Shown: positions 1 to 12,890, counted from the stretch's first letter. The stretch is 64,000 nucleotides of DNA from Ricinus communis (GCF_019578655.1 NC_063259.1:6250001-6314000); one strand, 5' to 3'. The notes: generated by a model not told the origin, from the letters alone. Translations and numbers: made by a program.

Positions 1-1420
1 ATTCTTCTTGACGATCGAGTCCAAATTGATTTTTAAAAGGTAATCCCAACTAGATTAACCTCAACCCTAATCTCGGATTTATCTGATCTTCATCTCTTAA
101 GACTCGAGAAGGCAATAACTTCCATCATAGGATTTTTTTTATTTCCCTCGATATCTAAATCTGGAAAAGGGGTGCTGACAACTGCTCCCAGTTTGTCAAA
201 ATCTATGAGCATACATGCGATTAAATAAATTGAGACAAATCATAGATATTAAGGATATAGCAAAAGAATATAATGTGAACTATAGAAGCTATGCCTCGTA
301 AGTTCTAACTCTGATTGTTGATTTAATGCGAGGACCACACGTGCTTAAGTTGAGGGCTTCGCCTGCTTAGATTGAGGACTTCGCTTGCTATTTGGGAACT
401 ATGCCTGTTGAATTGATGATTATAGAGACTTCCCTCTAGCTATTTCCATTCTAGGAAATAATTTACCGCTTCGGGACAATTTAGTAATTCTCCACTTCCG
501 AGTACTTCGGTTAGAATTTCTCGCCTTCGAGTATGGTCTGATTCATTTTGATGCTTTTTGGAAGCTATACTAGTGTTTTGCCCATTCAGGGACTAAAATA
601 TAATTTTGATGGATCAAGGATCAAACTTATAATTTTTGCAAAAATTCCCCCTCAGAGTGCCAATTAGGCTTTTACGTGTCTTCTACAGACTTGTACCAAC
701 TTTTTGGACTAAAACGTGATTTTGATAGGTCAGGGGCCAAAATGACACTTTTGACCCCCCTCAAGACATATATATAGCCTTACATCCACACTTAATTCAT
801 TTGATCCATTTTCCTTTACTTTTCTCTCACGACCCTTTTTTTCTTTGATTTCTCACCCAATTCTTAATCAAATTGCATGAAAATGGCAGCCTTATCTTCT
901 AGATTTACGGATGCACCTTGATAGCACCCAATTGGGAGTTTTCTACTCTAATTTCTCGCCAAAACGATCTTGGGCTTATAAAGGGAGAGGAGACTCCTCT
1001 TTCAGAAAATTGAACACACATCATGCATTTCTAACTGTTAGATAGGTAATTTGTTGGCTTAAAATTTATTTTTTACAACTTATAGACTTTATATACATGT
1101 TATTTGTCCAAAATGTGTGAAATATTATGAAAAATCATCAAAATCCATGTGCCCTAGCCTGTAGAGCTGATCGGCTCTACACAGTACAAATCAATCGTGA
1201 ACAGGCTGAATCTTCGAGGGCTTTTTTTTTCTGAAAACAACTAATAGACATATAATTACCTATTTAGGGTCTTTTTGTATGCATATGATGTTTAATACTT
1301 GTGTATTTGGGCTTTCCATGGTGATGTTGTGTCAATTCAGTTCGTTGAAATTTTTTACGGTTCTCACGAGTGGTTCAACCAGCTCTCTAGCTCAGTTTAA
1401 GCTAGGATTGGAGACACCGA
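1..1420. other. Left flank of A1, probably the outer arm of Tat element G1
   Basis: No open gene. The stretch ends exactly at the LTR of A1. Its last five bases (ACCGA, 1416-1420) nearly repeat the five bases after the other end of A1 (ACCGG, 31898-31902), so it was probably continuous with 31898 onward before A1 inserted. A short segment near 1161-1200 resembles 43240-43290 in G2, which supports a Tat origin. Whether it contains an LTR of G1 cannot be decided from the sequence. Confidence 0.45.
767..779 (+). promoter_or_regulatory. TATA-like box in the left flank
   Basis: A TATATATA core is followed by a pyrimidine-rich stretch and, about 100 bases on, an ATG near 877 that opens only a very short frame. 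It could be the promoter of the antisense gene that continues at 31898, or an LTR promoter. The core reads almost equally well on the other strand, so orientation is uncertain. Confidence 0.25.
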
Positions 1421-1723
1421 TGATGCGCGCTATCCGTACACAATAAAGTGCATCGTTAGTATCAAGTAATACAATGATGAATAAGAGTATCGTTCCACTA
1501 GAGACCTAATTGTGAGTACTACTTTCAATCACATACCAATGTTTAGCAATCAAAATATTATTTAGGTATAATAATATTTAAAAGTAAAACAATCTTGAAA
1601 ACAAAGATTAAAAAAATTGGTATTATCAAGGATAAAGCCTATTTAGGTAGTGAATACCCCTAATAAGTTAAATATTTCATGAGACAAACAATAATAAATT
1701 CAAATCAAGAGTTGAGTTGGCAT
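1421..1723 (-). repeat. A1 3' LTR, first part
   Basis: Matches the A2 LTR at 63595-63900 base by base with scattered changes, starting TGATGCGCGCTATCCG. It is cut at 1723 by element B; GGCAT at 1719-1723 is duplicated at 23360-23364. Confidence 0.85.
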
Positions 1724-3178
1724 TGTGACACCTGTAAATTACATCAAAATTTTTTGATGATTTTTATAACAATATTTCACACATTTTGGACAAACAACAT
1801 GTATATGAAGTCTATAAGTTGTAAAAAGTAAATTTCACACATCAAAAATCCATGTGACTCATAAAAAATCAAGCTTCCTCTATTTCTTTAACATTTATAG
1901 ATTACATCTCAAATTTTCTATAGTAACAAGTAGCACTCCATTTGGAGTTATAAAACTCCAGATATGGCTAAATCAAATATATTGTTCACATTATAACAGG
2001 ACACCCGAATTCACTAATCAACATTCATGTGTACCATCTCATTTCGAAAATAATCACCCATCAATACTATAATTAAAAATCACCATAAATAAAAATTAAC
2101 ATCTATTAATCAATTATATACATTTCTCTTAATCAATCAATTTAACAAATAAATTATAATTATTTATTTTATGTTATACTCACATAGAACATTAAGTTAT
2201 TCACTTACCTTTATTGCTCCCTTTCCTTTGCTTGTATTTACTTGGGTGTCACCCTCATTCTCAATTGGTTTAGCTGAAATAAGTCATAATTCACTTATTT
2301 TTAAACACTAAAAAATAATAGAATTTCATCTAGCATGATAACATCACTAAACTATCTAAATATATGTGACTGCCAACTATGACAGAATTAATAGGGTGAA
2401 TTTAAAAATCAACCAAAACTTCTATACAATAAATTTCATGATGAAACTTTCCAAATCACTAACCTTATGTGTCTAATATAATTTAAAACTAATTTTGTTT
2501 AAATTGGAGGTGTATAGAGAAAGATCTTTACAAAATAATCCACCTTACTCAGACCAAAGATGGAAACTGAACAATAAAATATTTTCTCTTATTACACTAA
2601 CATAGAGCTTGATTCAGATCGAGCTAAAGGAAAAAAAGTTTTAGGTAACTCTTCAAAGTTTCTATATCATCAAAGAACACTTGATTTAAAGCTTCTTAGC
2701 TCATGATATGATCAAAATAATAACACTGAAAAACTAGATCTTTAGAACCTGAATTCTATGTCTTCTAAACCCTAACTCAATTCAACAAAATATTAAAATT
2801 GCTTACCAAATGAACCTCTAAAGCCTTTGTAGATGAAGATTAAGATCTGAAATGGATTCTAAGCCTTCAAATTCCACTTGAAAATTCAGTTTTTTTTGGA
2901 AGAAGAAGGAAGAAGAAGGAAGAAGGACTACCACCCTTTCTTTCTCCTTCCTCTTTTCTATCATATTATTTTTTAGGTTTAACTAACCCCTTTATTTTTT
3001 ACCATTAATCAATTTAATTTCTTAACTTTCTAATTCTTATTGTGGACTTAACTGTAACATTTATAATCTTCTTCTATTTAACATTAGCATTAATACCACA
3101 TATATCTCATGCATTTCTCATATCTATATGATATGCATGTTATAAAAATAAATGCAAATGCATTATGTGGGTGTTACA
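1724..3178 (-). repeat. B 3' LTR
   Basis: Follows the PPT on the minus strand and matches the 5' LTR (about 9055-9764 and 22752-23359) over most of its length. At its far end, 1735 to about 1850 replaces roughly 1 kb present in the 5' LTR (8055-9055). The replacement is an inverted copy of sequence at 1062-1140. Confidence 0.85.
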
Positions 3179-3195
3179 TTTTCTCCCGCCTTAGA
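3179..3195 (-). other. B polypurine tract
   Basis: On the minus strand a GGCGGGAGAAAA purine run directly abuts the LTR start TGTAACACC. This is the usual plus-strand priming site and the usual sequence type for Tekay/Del elements. Confidence 0.8.
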
Positions 3196-3229
3196 GAATT
3201 TCGTCCCCGAAATTAAATGTGACTCACCA

Positions 3230-4650
3230 TTCTCAGAAAATAGGTAAGGGTATTGAACTCTCATGTTTTTTTCCACTTCCCATGTAGCTTCTTTTGGTGA
3301 ATGCCGACTCCACTTAACCTTTACTATTGAAATTTCTTTGTTACGTAACTTTTTTATTTGCCTATCAAGAATTCCAACAGGTTCTTCTTTATAACTGAAA
3401 TCTTCAGTTACTGTATTTCTGACTCTTGTACTATATGGCTAGGATAAGATCTATATCTTCTTAACATGGAAACATGGAACACATCATGTATCTGCGATAA
3501 CTCCTATGCCAGTGCTAACTAATAAGCTAAGGGACCAACTCTTTCCAATATCTTATAAGGGCCAATGTCCCTCGGACTTAATTTTCCTTGCCTGCCAAAC
3601 CGTATAATGCCCTTCCATGGTGACACTCTCAAAAACACTTTTTTCACCCACTTCATACTCCATCTCTCTTCTATGCTTGTCCATATAACTCTTTTGTCTG
3701 TCTTGTGCAGCCTTTAAGCACTTTTTGACTATTTGAATCTTGTCTACAGTTTCTTGTATCAATTCAGGACCTTCTAATTGTCGTAACCCTTCCATATCCC
3801 AACAAACAGGACTTCTACATCTTCTGCCATATAGAGCTTCATATGGAGCCATACCAATACTCGAATGATAACTGTTATTATAAGCAAATTCAATCAATGG
3901 TAAGTGCTCATCCCAATTCCCTTTAAATTCAAGCATACAAGCTCTTAACATATCTTTTAATATTTGAATTGTCCTCTCTGATTGTCCATCTGTCCGAGGG
4001 TGAAATGCTGTACTGAAATGTAATTTTTTCCCTAAAGCTCTTTGCAAACTTCCCCAAAAATGAGATGTAAACTGCGAATATCTATCTGACACAATTGATG
4101 TTGGCACTCCATGTAATCTTACAAGTCCTGACACATATATTCTTGCCAATTTATCTAATGAATCACTTTGTCGCACAAGTAGAAAATGAGCTGATTCGTA
4201 AGTCGATCAACAATTACCCATATGGCATTATGCTTCCTGAAGGTTTGAGGCAATCCCAAAATAAAATCCATCGTTATTTTTTCCCATTTTCACTCTGGAA
4301 TAGACAATGGATGAAGGTTACAAGCTGGTGCCTGATGTTCAGCTTTTACTTGTTGACATGTCAAACATTTTGCTACACATTCAGCTGTATCCTTCTTTAT
4401 TGTAGGCCACCAATAAAAAGATCATAAATCCCTGTACATTTTAGTGCTTCCCAGATGCATTGCATACGGTGCATAATAGGCTTCATTTAGAATTTCTTCT
4501 TTCAATTCCCTTATATTTGGAACACAAATACGTCCATTAATCAACAACATGCCATCGTGTTTCATTGCAAACTGTTCATTCATTCCTTGTTGCACTTTAT
4601 CCTTCATTTTTCTTAAATATGGATCACTCATATGCTTTTCTTGAATTTTA
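3230..4650 (-). pseudogene. B integrase with GPY/F region and C-terminal chromodomain
   Basis: Integrase inserts element cDNA; the chromodomain of chromoviruses steers insertion to marked chromatin. The longest open piece is 3553-4176. Visible landmarks are a zinc-finger CLTCQQVK segment near 4360, first Asp in ITMDF near 4290, second Asp in IVSDRY and the Glu in TDGQSERTIQ, so all three DDE residues remain. After a GPY/F-like segment near 3550-3420, the minus strand gives a chromodomain-like run with KVKWSRHSPKEATWE near 3260-3340. The frame is broken several times around 4170-4440 and in the tail. Confidence 0.85.
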
Positions 4651-4654
4651 CTGT

Positions 4655-5300
4655 CTAATAAAGCCTTGACATGCATACTTGCAAGAAGTATATCATCCCA
4701 AGTGCAATTTCTACGTGCAATGTTCTAAGCTCTACCATTGACTGTATTGCATGACAAGTCATTCCAGCACTTCTCTCAATGGCTTTCCTACTCAAAGCAT
4801 CAACAACTTTGTTAGCTTTTCCCGGATAGTAATCTATGGTACAATCAGAATCCTTTAAAAACTCCATCCACCTTCTTTGTCTTAAGTTTAACTCTTTTTG
4901 TGTTGAGATATATTTTAGACTTTTATGGTTAGTGAAAATCTGAAATGTTTCTGCATACAAATAATGCCTCCATATTTTTAGAGCATGCACAATTGCTGCC
5001 AATTCTACATCACGAGTCGGATAATTCAGTTCATGACTCCTTAACTGTCGAGAAGCATAAGCAATGACTTTTCCATTTTGCATTAACACACACCCCAATC
5101 CCTGTTGTGATGTATCTGTAAAAATTACATATCCAACACCTCCTGATGGTAAGGTTAGAACCGGTGCAGAAATGAGTCTTTTCTCTAATTCTTTAAAACT
5201 TTTCTCACATTTAGCATCTCATTTAAATATCACATTCTTCTTTAGCAAGTTTGTTAATGGTTTAGCAATAATTGAAATCTCCTATAATATCTAGCCAATC
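4655..5300 (-). pseudogene. B RNase H
   Basis: RNase H removes the RNA strand of the cDNA hybrid. The open piece 4655-5098 carries [18 protein letters not shown], the [16 protein letters not shown] helix, FTNHKSLKY and a C-terminal VDALSRK; these are standard for Ty3/gypsy RNase H. The N-terminal Asp region falls beyond the open frame, above 5098, where stops occur. It lies directly downstream of RT, as expected. Confidence 0.8.
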
Positions 5301-6246
5301 CCAGAAAACTTCGTACGTCTGATACATTTTTAGGGGGTTCCCACTCCTTTATGGCTGCGATCTTCGAAGAATCAAGTTGCACACCATTTTCAGAAACAAT
5401 ATGCCCTTAGAATGCAATCTCTTTTAGCTAGAACTCACATTTACTAAATTTTGCATAAAGCTGCTTTTCTCTCAAAATCTACAACACTATTCTCAAATGT
5501 TCTTCATGCTGTTCTCGAGTTTCAGAACAAATCAATATATCATCGATAAACACAATGACAAATCGATCTAGATACCTCTGGAATATTTTGTTTATTAAAG
5601 ACATAAAAGCAGCAGGTGCATTTGTTAGTCCAAATGGCATCACAATAAATTCATAACGCCCATATCGTGTTTTAAATGCAGTCTTTGGTATGTGTGCCTC
5701 TGCAATTCTCAATTGTCAATATCCAAACCTTAAATCAATCTTGGAGAATATAGTTGCTCCTTTTAACTGGTCTAATAAGTCATCAATCCACGGCAAAGGA
5801 TATTTGTTCTTTATCATAAAATGATTTAACTGCCTGTAATCAATACACAATCTTAAACTGCCATCCTTTTTCTTTACAAACAATACTAGAGCTCCCCAAG
5901 GTGATGTACTCGGTTTAATGAATCCCTTTTCTAATAATTCTTCCAGCTGCTTCTTTAATTCTTTCAACTCCAAGGGTGCCATTCTATATGGTGCAATTAA
6001 TATTGGTGCTTCTCCAAGTATAGTTTCTATCTCAAATTCTGTCTCTCGATGTGGAGGTAAACCCTGTAGTTCTTCTAGAAATACATATGCAAATTCCTTC
6101 ACTACTGGAAAATTCATTACTCTTGGACTAACTTTGGATACATCCACCACACTAGCCAAATAAGCTTCACAACCCTTTTTAATTAAATGGAAAGCAGCAA
6201 TAGCCGAAATTAAACAAGTTGAAACAATATTTCTTTCACCCACCAA
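5300..6246 (-). pseudogene. B reverse transcriptase
   Basis: Two open pieces, 5716-6246 and 5479-5712, are separated by one stop. The first has [20 protein letters not shown] and [11 protein letters not shown]; the second has [17 protein letters not shown] and the catalytic FIDD motif in VFIDDILI. Both catalytic aspartates are kept. The thumb/connection sequence continues below 5479 with frame breaks. Confidence 0.85.
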
Positions 6247-6574
6247 AACTATTTTTCTCTTCTGAGGTCTCAGTAACCACTTCTTTTGTGTGACAATCTA
6301 CTATAGCATGATTTTTAAATAGCCAATCCATTCCCAAAATAACATTAAATTCCTTAAGTTTTATCACTACTAGATCCACATACAGTGTGTTCCCATTTAT
6401 GATCACAAGATAAGTTTTGACAACCTTATCTATAATTACAGTACCCCCAACATGCATTGATACACAAATGTTATACCCTAAGGTTTCTATATCATTGTGG
6501 TTTTCCAATGCAAATTCATATGAAATGAATAAACATGTTGATCTTGGATTAATTAACGTATAAGCATCAAACAA
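6236..6574 (-). pseudogene. B aspartic protease, active site lost
   Basis: Retroviral-type aspartic protease that would cut the gag-pol polyprotein. The 112-residue piece has the C-terminal flap region with VILGMDWL, which fits the family. At the active site the sequence reads NPRST, where Tekay elements usually have D-(S/P)-G-(A/S)-T. The catalytic Asp is therefore Asn and the Gly is Arg, so it is dead by sequence. Confidence 0.75.
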
Positions 6575-7910
6575 TAAATAGAGATTATACCAGTCACAAT
6601 ATCAGTTGCAGAAGGGGCTTCCTGTCTTGTCACTGCATACACTCTAGCTTGGGGCAGTGATTGTTGAGGTTGGCCTATTTGTCTAGCCTGTACCATATTA
6701 GAACCTCCTCCTCGTCCCATTCCTTTACTCACTCCTCCTTGAGTCATATTTTCACCTGTGCTGCTCTATCCTGTAACTTGACTTTCACTGGCTCAATTTT
6801 TACTCTAACAATCTCTGGCTATATGCCCCGGCTTACCACAGTAAAAATAAAGTATCTGCCTTAGTCCCTAACATTCTCCACTGTGAAACCTATTACATCT
6901 AGCACGTGGTGAACTATATCCTCAACTAACTGAAACACCTCCCTCACTTCTCTTACTCTCTGCCCTACTCTGACTGTAATCACTTCGTCTGCCTCTACCC
7001 AATATCACTGTAGCAGACTTACTCATATTTTGCTGGCTAACCCCTCTCCCATAATATCTACTCCCTTGAGACCCAGAACCTCTAAAAGAAATGTCTCTTC
7101 CTTTCCTTTATGAACCACCATATTCATTTATCATCTTTCTTTTCTTAGCTGTCATTACATCTTTATCAATCAAACACTCTTCTACCCTCAATGCAGCCTC
7201 TAATAAAGTACTGTAACCTAGTGGCTTCAAGGAAATCTTTTCTCGAATATCCACTCTCAATCCTTTTTCAAACTGTCTCTATTTTGCATCCTCTGTAGCC
7301 ACTTCTTCTAATGCATATTTTGACAATTGAGAGAATTGCATTTCATATTCTGATACTGTCACGTATTCCTGTTCCAAGCTCAAAAACTCCATTTTCTTTC
7401 GATCTGTATACATTGGTGGTGTGTATTTATTTGCAAATTCCCTAAGGAAGTCATCCCAAGTTAAGGTCATAGGTTTGTTTTTACTTCCTGGAATTAGATC
7501 CCACCAATCTAAAGCTGATCTTCTCAACAAAGATACAACATTTTTCAGCTTTTGCTCTGGTGTGCAATCCAGCCTATCCAACACCCTGTCTGTCTCCTGT
7601 AACCATTCTTCTGCTATCTCAAGATCAGTAATCCCCTCAAATTCTATAGCTCCTTGTTTTCTCAGCCTATCATAAGTTTTATCTTTAGCCTCTATTTCTC
7701 TAACTTCTGCCATTGGTTGCATTATTGGTTGTTGGATTGGCTGAATGGCTACCCAATTAACTATTTACTGCAAAGACTCAAGAAATTGCTGTATTACTGG
7801 TGGCAATTCCTGAGTTGGTTGTGGTGGTGCATTTATATGCCCAACTCCATGCACAAACTCGGACTCACTTAGATTAGCAGGATTCTTGGTCGGCCCCTCT
7901 CTACTCATCC
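6575..7910 (-). pseudogene. B gag (capsid and nucleocapsid)
   Basis: The gag forms the virus-like particle. The best open piece, 7279-7722, shows the retrotransposon gag signature: W in EEWLQETDRVLDRL, LRRSALDWWD, and TWDDFLREFANKYTPP. Further along the minus strand near 6840 is a zinc knuckle, YCGKPGHIARDC. One of its cysteines appears changed to Tyr and a stop follows directly. Frame breaks separate the two parts. Confidence 0.8.
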
Positions 7911-8020
7911 TATTCAAAATACAAACACTTAGTTTTAATTCTTACATTCATATGCATCCCTAACATGTATATGCATTCATGCTTTTAAATGCTTTTACAA
8001 TTCTATCCCAATGAATTCTA

Positions 8021-8038
8021 AACCGTGCTCTAATACCA
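8021..8038 (-). other. B primer binding site (initiator Met tRNA type)
   Basis: Minus strand reads TGGTATTAGAGCACGGTT, five bases from the 5' LTR. It matches the complement of the plant initiator Met tRNA 3' end except for three positions. Confidence 0.8.
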
Positions 8039-8043
8039 CTAAA

Positions 8044-9764
8044 TGTGACACTTGTAAAGGATGTCAGGCATATATTGTATGCAAATGACTGATACATAAG
8101 ATGTCCTTTAACAACTAACTTTTAACTCATAAATTAATATGTATAACAAAAACTATTTATATGAGTCATACATATCACACACCAAAAAGCTCACAACATC
8201 AAATTAGTTCACTCTTTTTTTTATATACACATAAAATACACCAGTCTTATACATGATAATAAAATTCACTAGACATGTCACGTTCAAGAAAAACTAAGGG
8301 CGACCTCCTGCTGACCCACCTGATATAATGCAGTGCGACTGATGCAAATGTTTCATCAAGACCAATTATAATTCTTCTAATCTTGAAAAATAATGTAGAG
8401 GAGTGAGCCTGCAACTCAGCAAAAGAATAACATAATTTCCTATGAAAAATAACACAATCAAACATATAGTATTATCAAGCATCAAACTATTTAATATTTA
8501 ATTATGACTTTATAGTGTGTATATAAACATTGTTATAGTATTTTATTTAGGACAATAATGAACTTGTGAATTATATTTAATTCCATAATAATTTTTATTT
8601 TATTTTCAAGAATCCTAATACGCACACAGCCCACCATAATCTTGTGGGAATTCCATATCGCACACAGCCTTGCCTCATTCACAAGTAGCATTGCGTCCTT
8701 ATATTCATCTAACCATAATTCTCATATTTACATATATCACATACCATTCCATTTAAATAATTAACATCTCCATAATATATAAGAAACCATAATATATCTA
8801 TGATATACCAACAATATACCATATTTCAACATGGCAGATTTAATAGTGTACATTCAAAAGTAAACCAAAAATTCCACATTAGGAATTCCAAAATCATATT
8901 CTCAGATCAGTAATATTATAAGTCTAGATTAATTTGAAACTGATTTTACATCAATTGGATGTGTATAGAAAGAGAAACATTAAAAATAATCCACCATGGT
9001 CAAGCTGTCAATAAAATTAAGCAACACAAAGTATGATCCAAATAGGCCATCAAAATAGAAAAATCAAGCTTCCTCTATTTCTATAACATTTGTAAATTAC
9101 ATCTCAAATTTCTATAGCAACAAGTATCACTCCATTTGGAGTTATGAAACTCCAGATATGGCTAAATAAAATATACTGTTCACATTATAACAGGACACCC
9201 GAATTCACCAATCAACATTCATATGTACAATCTCATTTTGAAAACAATCACCCAACAATACTATAATTAAAAATAACCATAAATAAAAATTATCATCTAC
9301 TAATATATTATATACATTTCCCTTAATCAATCAATTTAACAAATAAATTACAATTATTTATTTTGTGTTATATTCATATAGAACATTAAGTTATTCACTT
9401 ACCTTTATTGCTCCCTTTTCTTTGCTTGTATTTACTTGGGTGTCACCCTCATTCCCAATTGGCTTAGCTGAAATAAATCATAATTCACTATTTTTAAACA
9501 TCCAAAAATAATAGAATTTCATCTAGCATGATAACATCAATTAACTATCTAAATATATGTGACTGCTAACTATGACAGAATTAATATGGTTAATTTAAAA
9601 ATCCACTAAAACTTCTATTCAACAAATTTTATGATGAATCTTTTCAGATCACTAATTTTATGTGTCTAATATAATTTAAAACTGATTTTGTTTCAATTAG
9701 AGGTGTATAGAGAAAGATCCCTGCAAAATAATCCACCTTACTCAGACCAAAGATGGAAACTGAA
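8044..9764 (-). repeat. B 5' LTR, inner part
   Basis: Starts TGTGACACTTG beside the PBS. From about 9055 it matches the 3' LTR; 8055-9055 has no counterpart there. It is interrupted at 9764 by E with target duplication CTGAA (9760-9764 and 22747-22751) and resumes at 22752. The whole LTR would be about 2.3 kb, against 1.46 kb for the 3' copy. No open reading frame of note. Confidence 0.85.
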
Positions 9765-11230
9765 TGATGTGCATAGAATACACACATCTAAATGGGGTTT
9801 TTAAGGCTGATTTTATGTACATTTGGATGTGAATTGGTCCCAACACTCACCCTATGCGTCTGTTTGTGTGCATTAGGTCCAAAAGAAGTCAAAGAGTGAC
9901 AAAGGGAAGAATTGGAGCAGAATTGGATGTTAAAGTTGCCGAAACAAGTCTATTTCGCGCATGAGGAAGCTGAACATGGCTGTGTTCCCAAACACATTCT
10001 GAAGAGCAAGCCGTGTTCCCAACACGAGCACCAAAACAGGCCGTGTTGGGTGCATTCGACAATAAGAAAAATAAGCGTTAAGGAGCACGACCTAGAAAGT
10101 AACACGGCCCTCAGCACGGGGTCGTGTTCCTAACATGCCCACCAATACCAAGCTGTGTTCCCAACACGGGCATCAACACGGCCATGTTCACGGCAGCTGG
10201 ATGAATTAATTAAAAGGAGGAAAAGAGGGAAACACTATCTAAGTAGGGTTAGGACGTCCCAAACTCATTTCTTCTCTCTCTAAGGGTTTTCTGAGCTGGA
10301 ACTAAGGAAAAAGGAGACTTGGACCAAGGTTTCAATTGGATTCTCTTCGAAGATTAAAGATTGGCGAGGTTCGTTGATTGGTTTCAATTCGAGCAAGAGG
10401 AACAAGAATCGATTCAAGATTGGGCAAGAGGAATTGAAGCAGTTTACTCACATCCAAGGTGTATTCGGGTTTCTCTACCTTTACTCATTTTTGTAATTGA
10501 ATTCTTGTGGGTTTTGATAATGAACATGATTAGCTAAACTTGTTAACCCATTGGGGTTCTTTATCTAGGGATTTTTGTACTTAACTTTTGAATTGAATGT
10601 ATTGATTTTCAATATTGATTTGCAATGGAAGAGCTTACTGATTTGTTCTTCATATCTTGTTGAATGATTATTAGAATTTGAATGTTCTTGAGAAAGACAT
10701 TTAGGTTTGGATTGTCCTTTGCAACCTAGAATTGAATTCGCCTAGAGATAGGGTGTTCGTTCTACCAGATTGAGAAATTAAGAACTCTCAATAGTGTTAA
10801 ATGGTACATAATGCTAATTTGGATAATTAGAGTTAGGAAGAGATTTCAACCTAATTAATCTAAGTTAAGATGTTAGTATCCTTGAGAAAGGTGTTAATTG
10901 CGTAGAGATTTTCCCATAGAAATTGAATTCAATCAATCAATTCCATCTTTAGTTTCCATTCCCTAGAGACAAGAATTCCCAAGGGGTTATTCCTTAACTT
11001 GAATTAATCGTTCCCTAGTAGCCGTAGTTAGATAACAATTAGAGTAGCTTTAGTTCATTTTGTATTTAGCATTCAATGCCATTTTTAAGATTAGATAATA
11101 GAGATGATTGAGTAGGTTTAGGTTCACACGTTCTTTTGGGAAATACGACACTTGGTACTCGCCATTAGGTATACTCCACCAATAGGTACACTGCCTTAGG
11201 TCGTAATCTTGCTTGACTTAGCAACCATCA
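9765..11230 (+). repeat. E 5' LTR
   Basis: 1466 bp, beginning TGATGTGCATAG and ending AGCAACCATCA. It is near-identical to 21207-22746 apart from a 74-bp length difference caused by a duplication in the 3' copy. A cluster of CACGGCCGTGTT-like palindromes lies at about 9975-10195, followed by the conserved TTAATTAAAAGGAGG at about 10206. That may serve as the TATA region, but this is not shown. Confidence 0.92.
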
Positions 11231-11236
11231 AGTTTT

Positions 11237-11254
11237 TAGCGCCGTTGCCGGGGA
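11237..11254 (+). other. E primer binding site (Asp tRNA)
   Basis: TAGCGCCGTTGCCGGGGA begins six bases after the LTR and matches the complement of the Asp tRNA 3' end except for one base (A for G at the second position). It is the usual primer site of Athila and Tat elements. Confidence 0.9.
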
Positions 11255-11399
11255 ATGGTTTTCTATGAACTAGATTGAAATTTTAATATTTGTCAGTCTA
11301 GTCATTTCTCTTTTTGTTTATAGTTTGTTTTCTGTGTGTAGTTTTTGTTCTTATTTTTGTTTGTTGGTGTTGTTATTCTTTGTTGTGCTCAGGTAGTTT

Positions 11400-12890
11400 A
11401 TGACCAGGAGCTCTAATCCTGATCTTCCAGAGCCTTTACCTGAACCCGAGCGCTCTTTTAGATTACTAAAGAGGCGTTTGCAGACAGTAGAGGAGGAGAT
11501 TGGAGCAGATTCCTATTCTTGGAACTAGTGAGATGGAGAACCACAATGCATATGGAGGTGATGGTGATAGGACCATGTACGAGTTTGCTAGGCCCTCTCT
11601 AGCAGGGACGCAAACTGGGATAGTGAGGCCTCCCGTGGCGGCCAATAATTTTGAAATAAAGCCGAATGTGATCCAGATGATCCAGAATAAGGTGCAATTT
11701 GGAGGATTGGCGAGCGAAGATCCGAACGAGCATATCGCCAACTTCTTGGAGATATGTGATACCTTTAAGATTAATGGAACAACCGATGAAGCCATACGGT
11801 TGAGGCTGTTTCCTTTTTCTTTGAGGGATAGAGCGTAAAGATGGCTACAGCCTTTGCCATGGAAAACGATCACTACCTGTACTTCTTTATGAATTTTTTT
11901 TGAATAAGTAATTTCCTCTTGCTAAGACTGCTCAAATGCGAAATAACATATCTTCTTTTATGCAGGGTGAAGGAGAATCGATGTACGAAGCCTGGGAGCG
12001 CTTCAAGGACTTGTTAAGGTGTTGCCCACACCATGGTCTTCCTCTTTGGATGTAAGTGCAGACATTCTATAGTGGCATGAATACAGCCATTAGAAAAATG
12101 GTAGATGCAGCTGCAGGGGGAGCTATCAATAGTAACCTGAGCAAGCCCAGGATTTGATAGAAGAGATGGCCACCAATACGTATCAGTGGCAAACTCCACG
12201 GGCTAGAGGTCCAAAGCCCGCTGTATATCGGGCTGAGGCAGATCCTACAGCAGCCTTGGCAGCACAAGTAGAGCTACTTTCTAAAAAGATAGAACAGCAT
12301 CAGATGCCGGTCCAAGCAGCTCAGCCCGGATGTGAATTCTGTGGTGGACCGCATTACAGCGCCAATTCTGATATGAGAGGTATGTTTGCATCTTCTATGC
12401 CTACTAATGTTTCTAATGTTGAGCATGTTGATTATGTAGGTAGGCAGCAGAATGATCCCTACAGCAGTACATACAACCCAGGGTGGAGGAATCATTTTAA
12501 TTTTGGATGGAGAAATTCCAATAACCAAGGTCCACCAAGATATTAGAGGTTGCATCAGTAGCAACCTATGCATTCTGTTCCCCATCAACCAGGAGGTAGT
12601 CAAGAGAAGAAGCTTAGCTTGGAAGAGTTGATGACGAAGTTCATTGCAACTTTAGAGAACAGATTTCAACAAACGGACACTGCCATTCGAAATCAACAAG
12701 CTTCAATTCAGAACTTGGAAAATCAAATTGGGCAGTTGTCTAGGATGATTGCTGAGAGGCAGCCGGGCACGCTTCCAAGTAACACAAAGTCTAATCTAAG
12801 GGAGCATGCCAAAGTAATTACTTTGAGATCAGGTAAGGAACTTCCTAGTCCATCTATGCCTTTTACTAATGATGATTTTGATGTGTAGGT
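11400..12890 (+). pseudogene. E gag, broken
   Basis: The gag starts at the ATG at 11400 (MTRSSNPDLPEP) and shifts frame near 11500 into a 112-residue piece with NNFEIKPNVIQMIQNKVQFGG and DPNEHIANFLEICDTF, the Athila gag core. A stop at 11836 and further breaks follow. Later open pieces are 12154-12546, with a nucleocapsid-like CEFCGGPHYSANS whose last Cys is Ser, and 12568-12888, with a coiled-coil-like LENQIGQLSRMIAERQPG. Stops at 12544 and 12886 are TAG where CAG would fit. It should encode the particle shell. Confidence 0.85.

Noticed and set aside
1854..2072. 72-residue ORF in the B 3' LTR
   Set aside because: LTR sequence; the 5' LTR copy near 9070-9280 does not keep the frame as a protein and no motif is seen.
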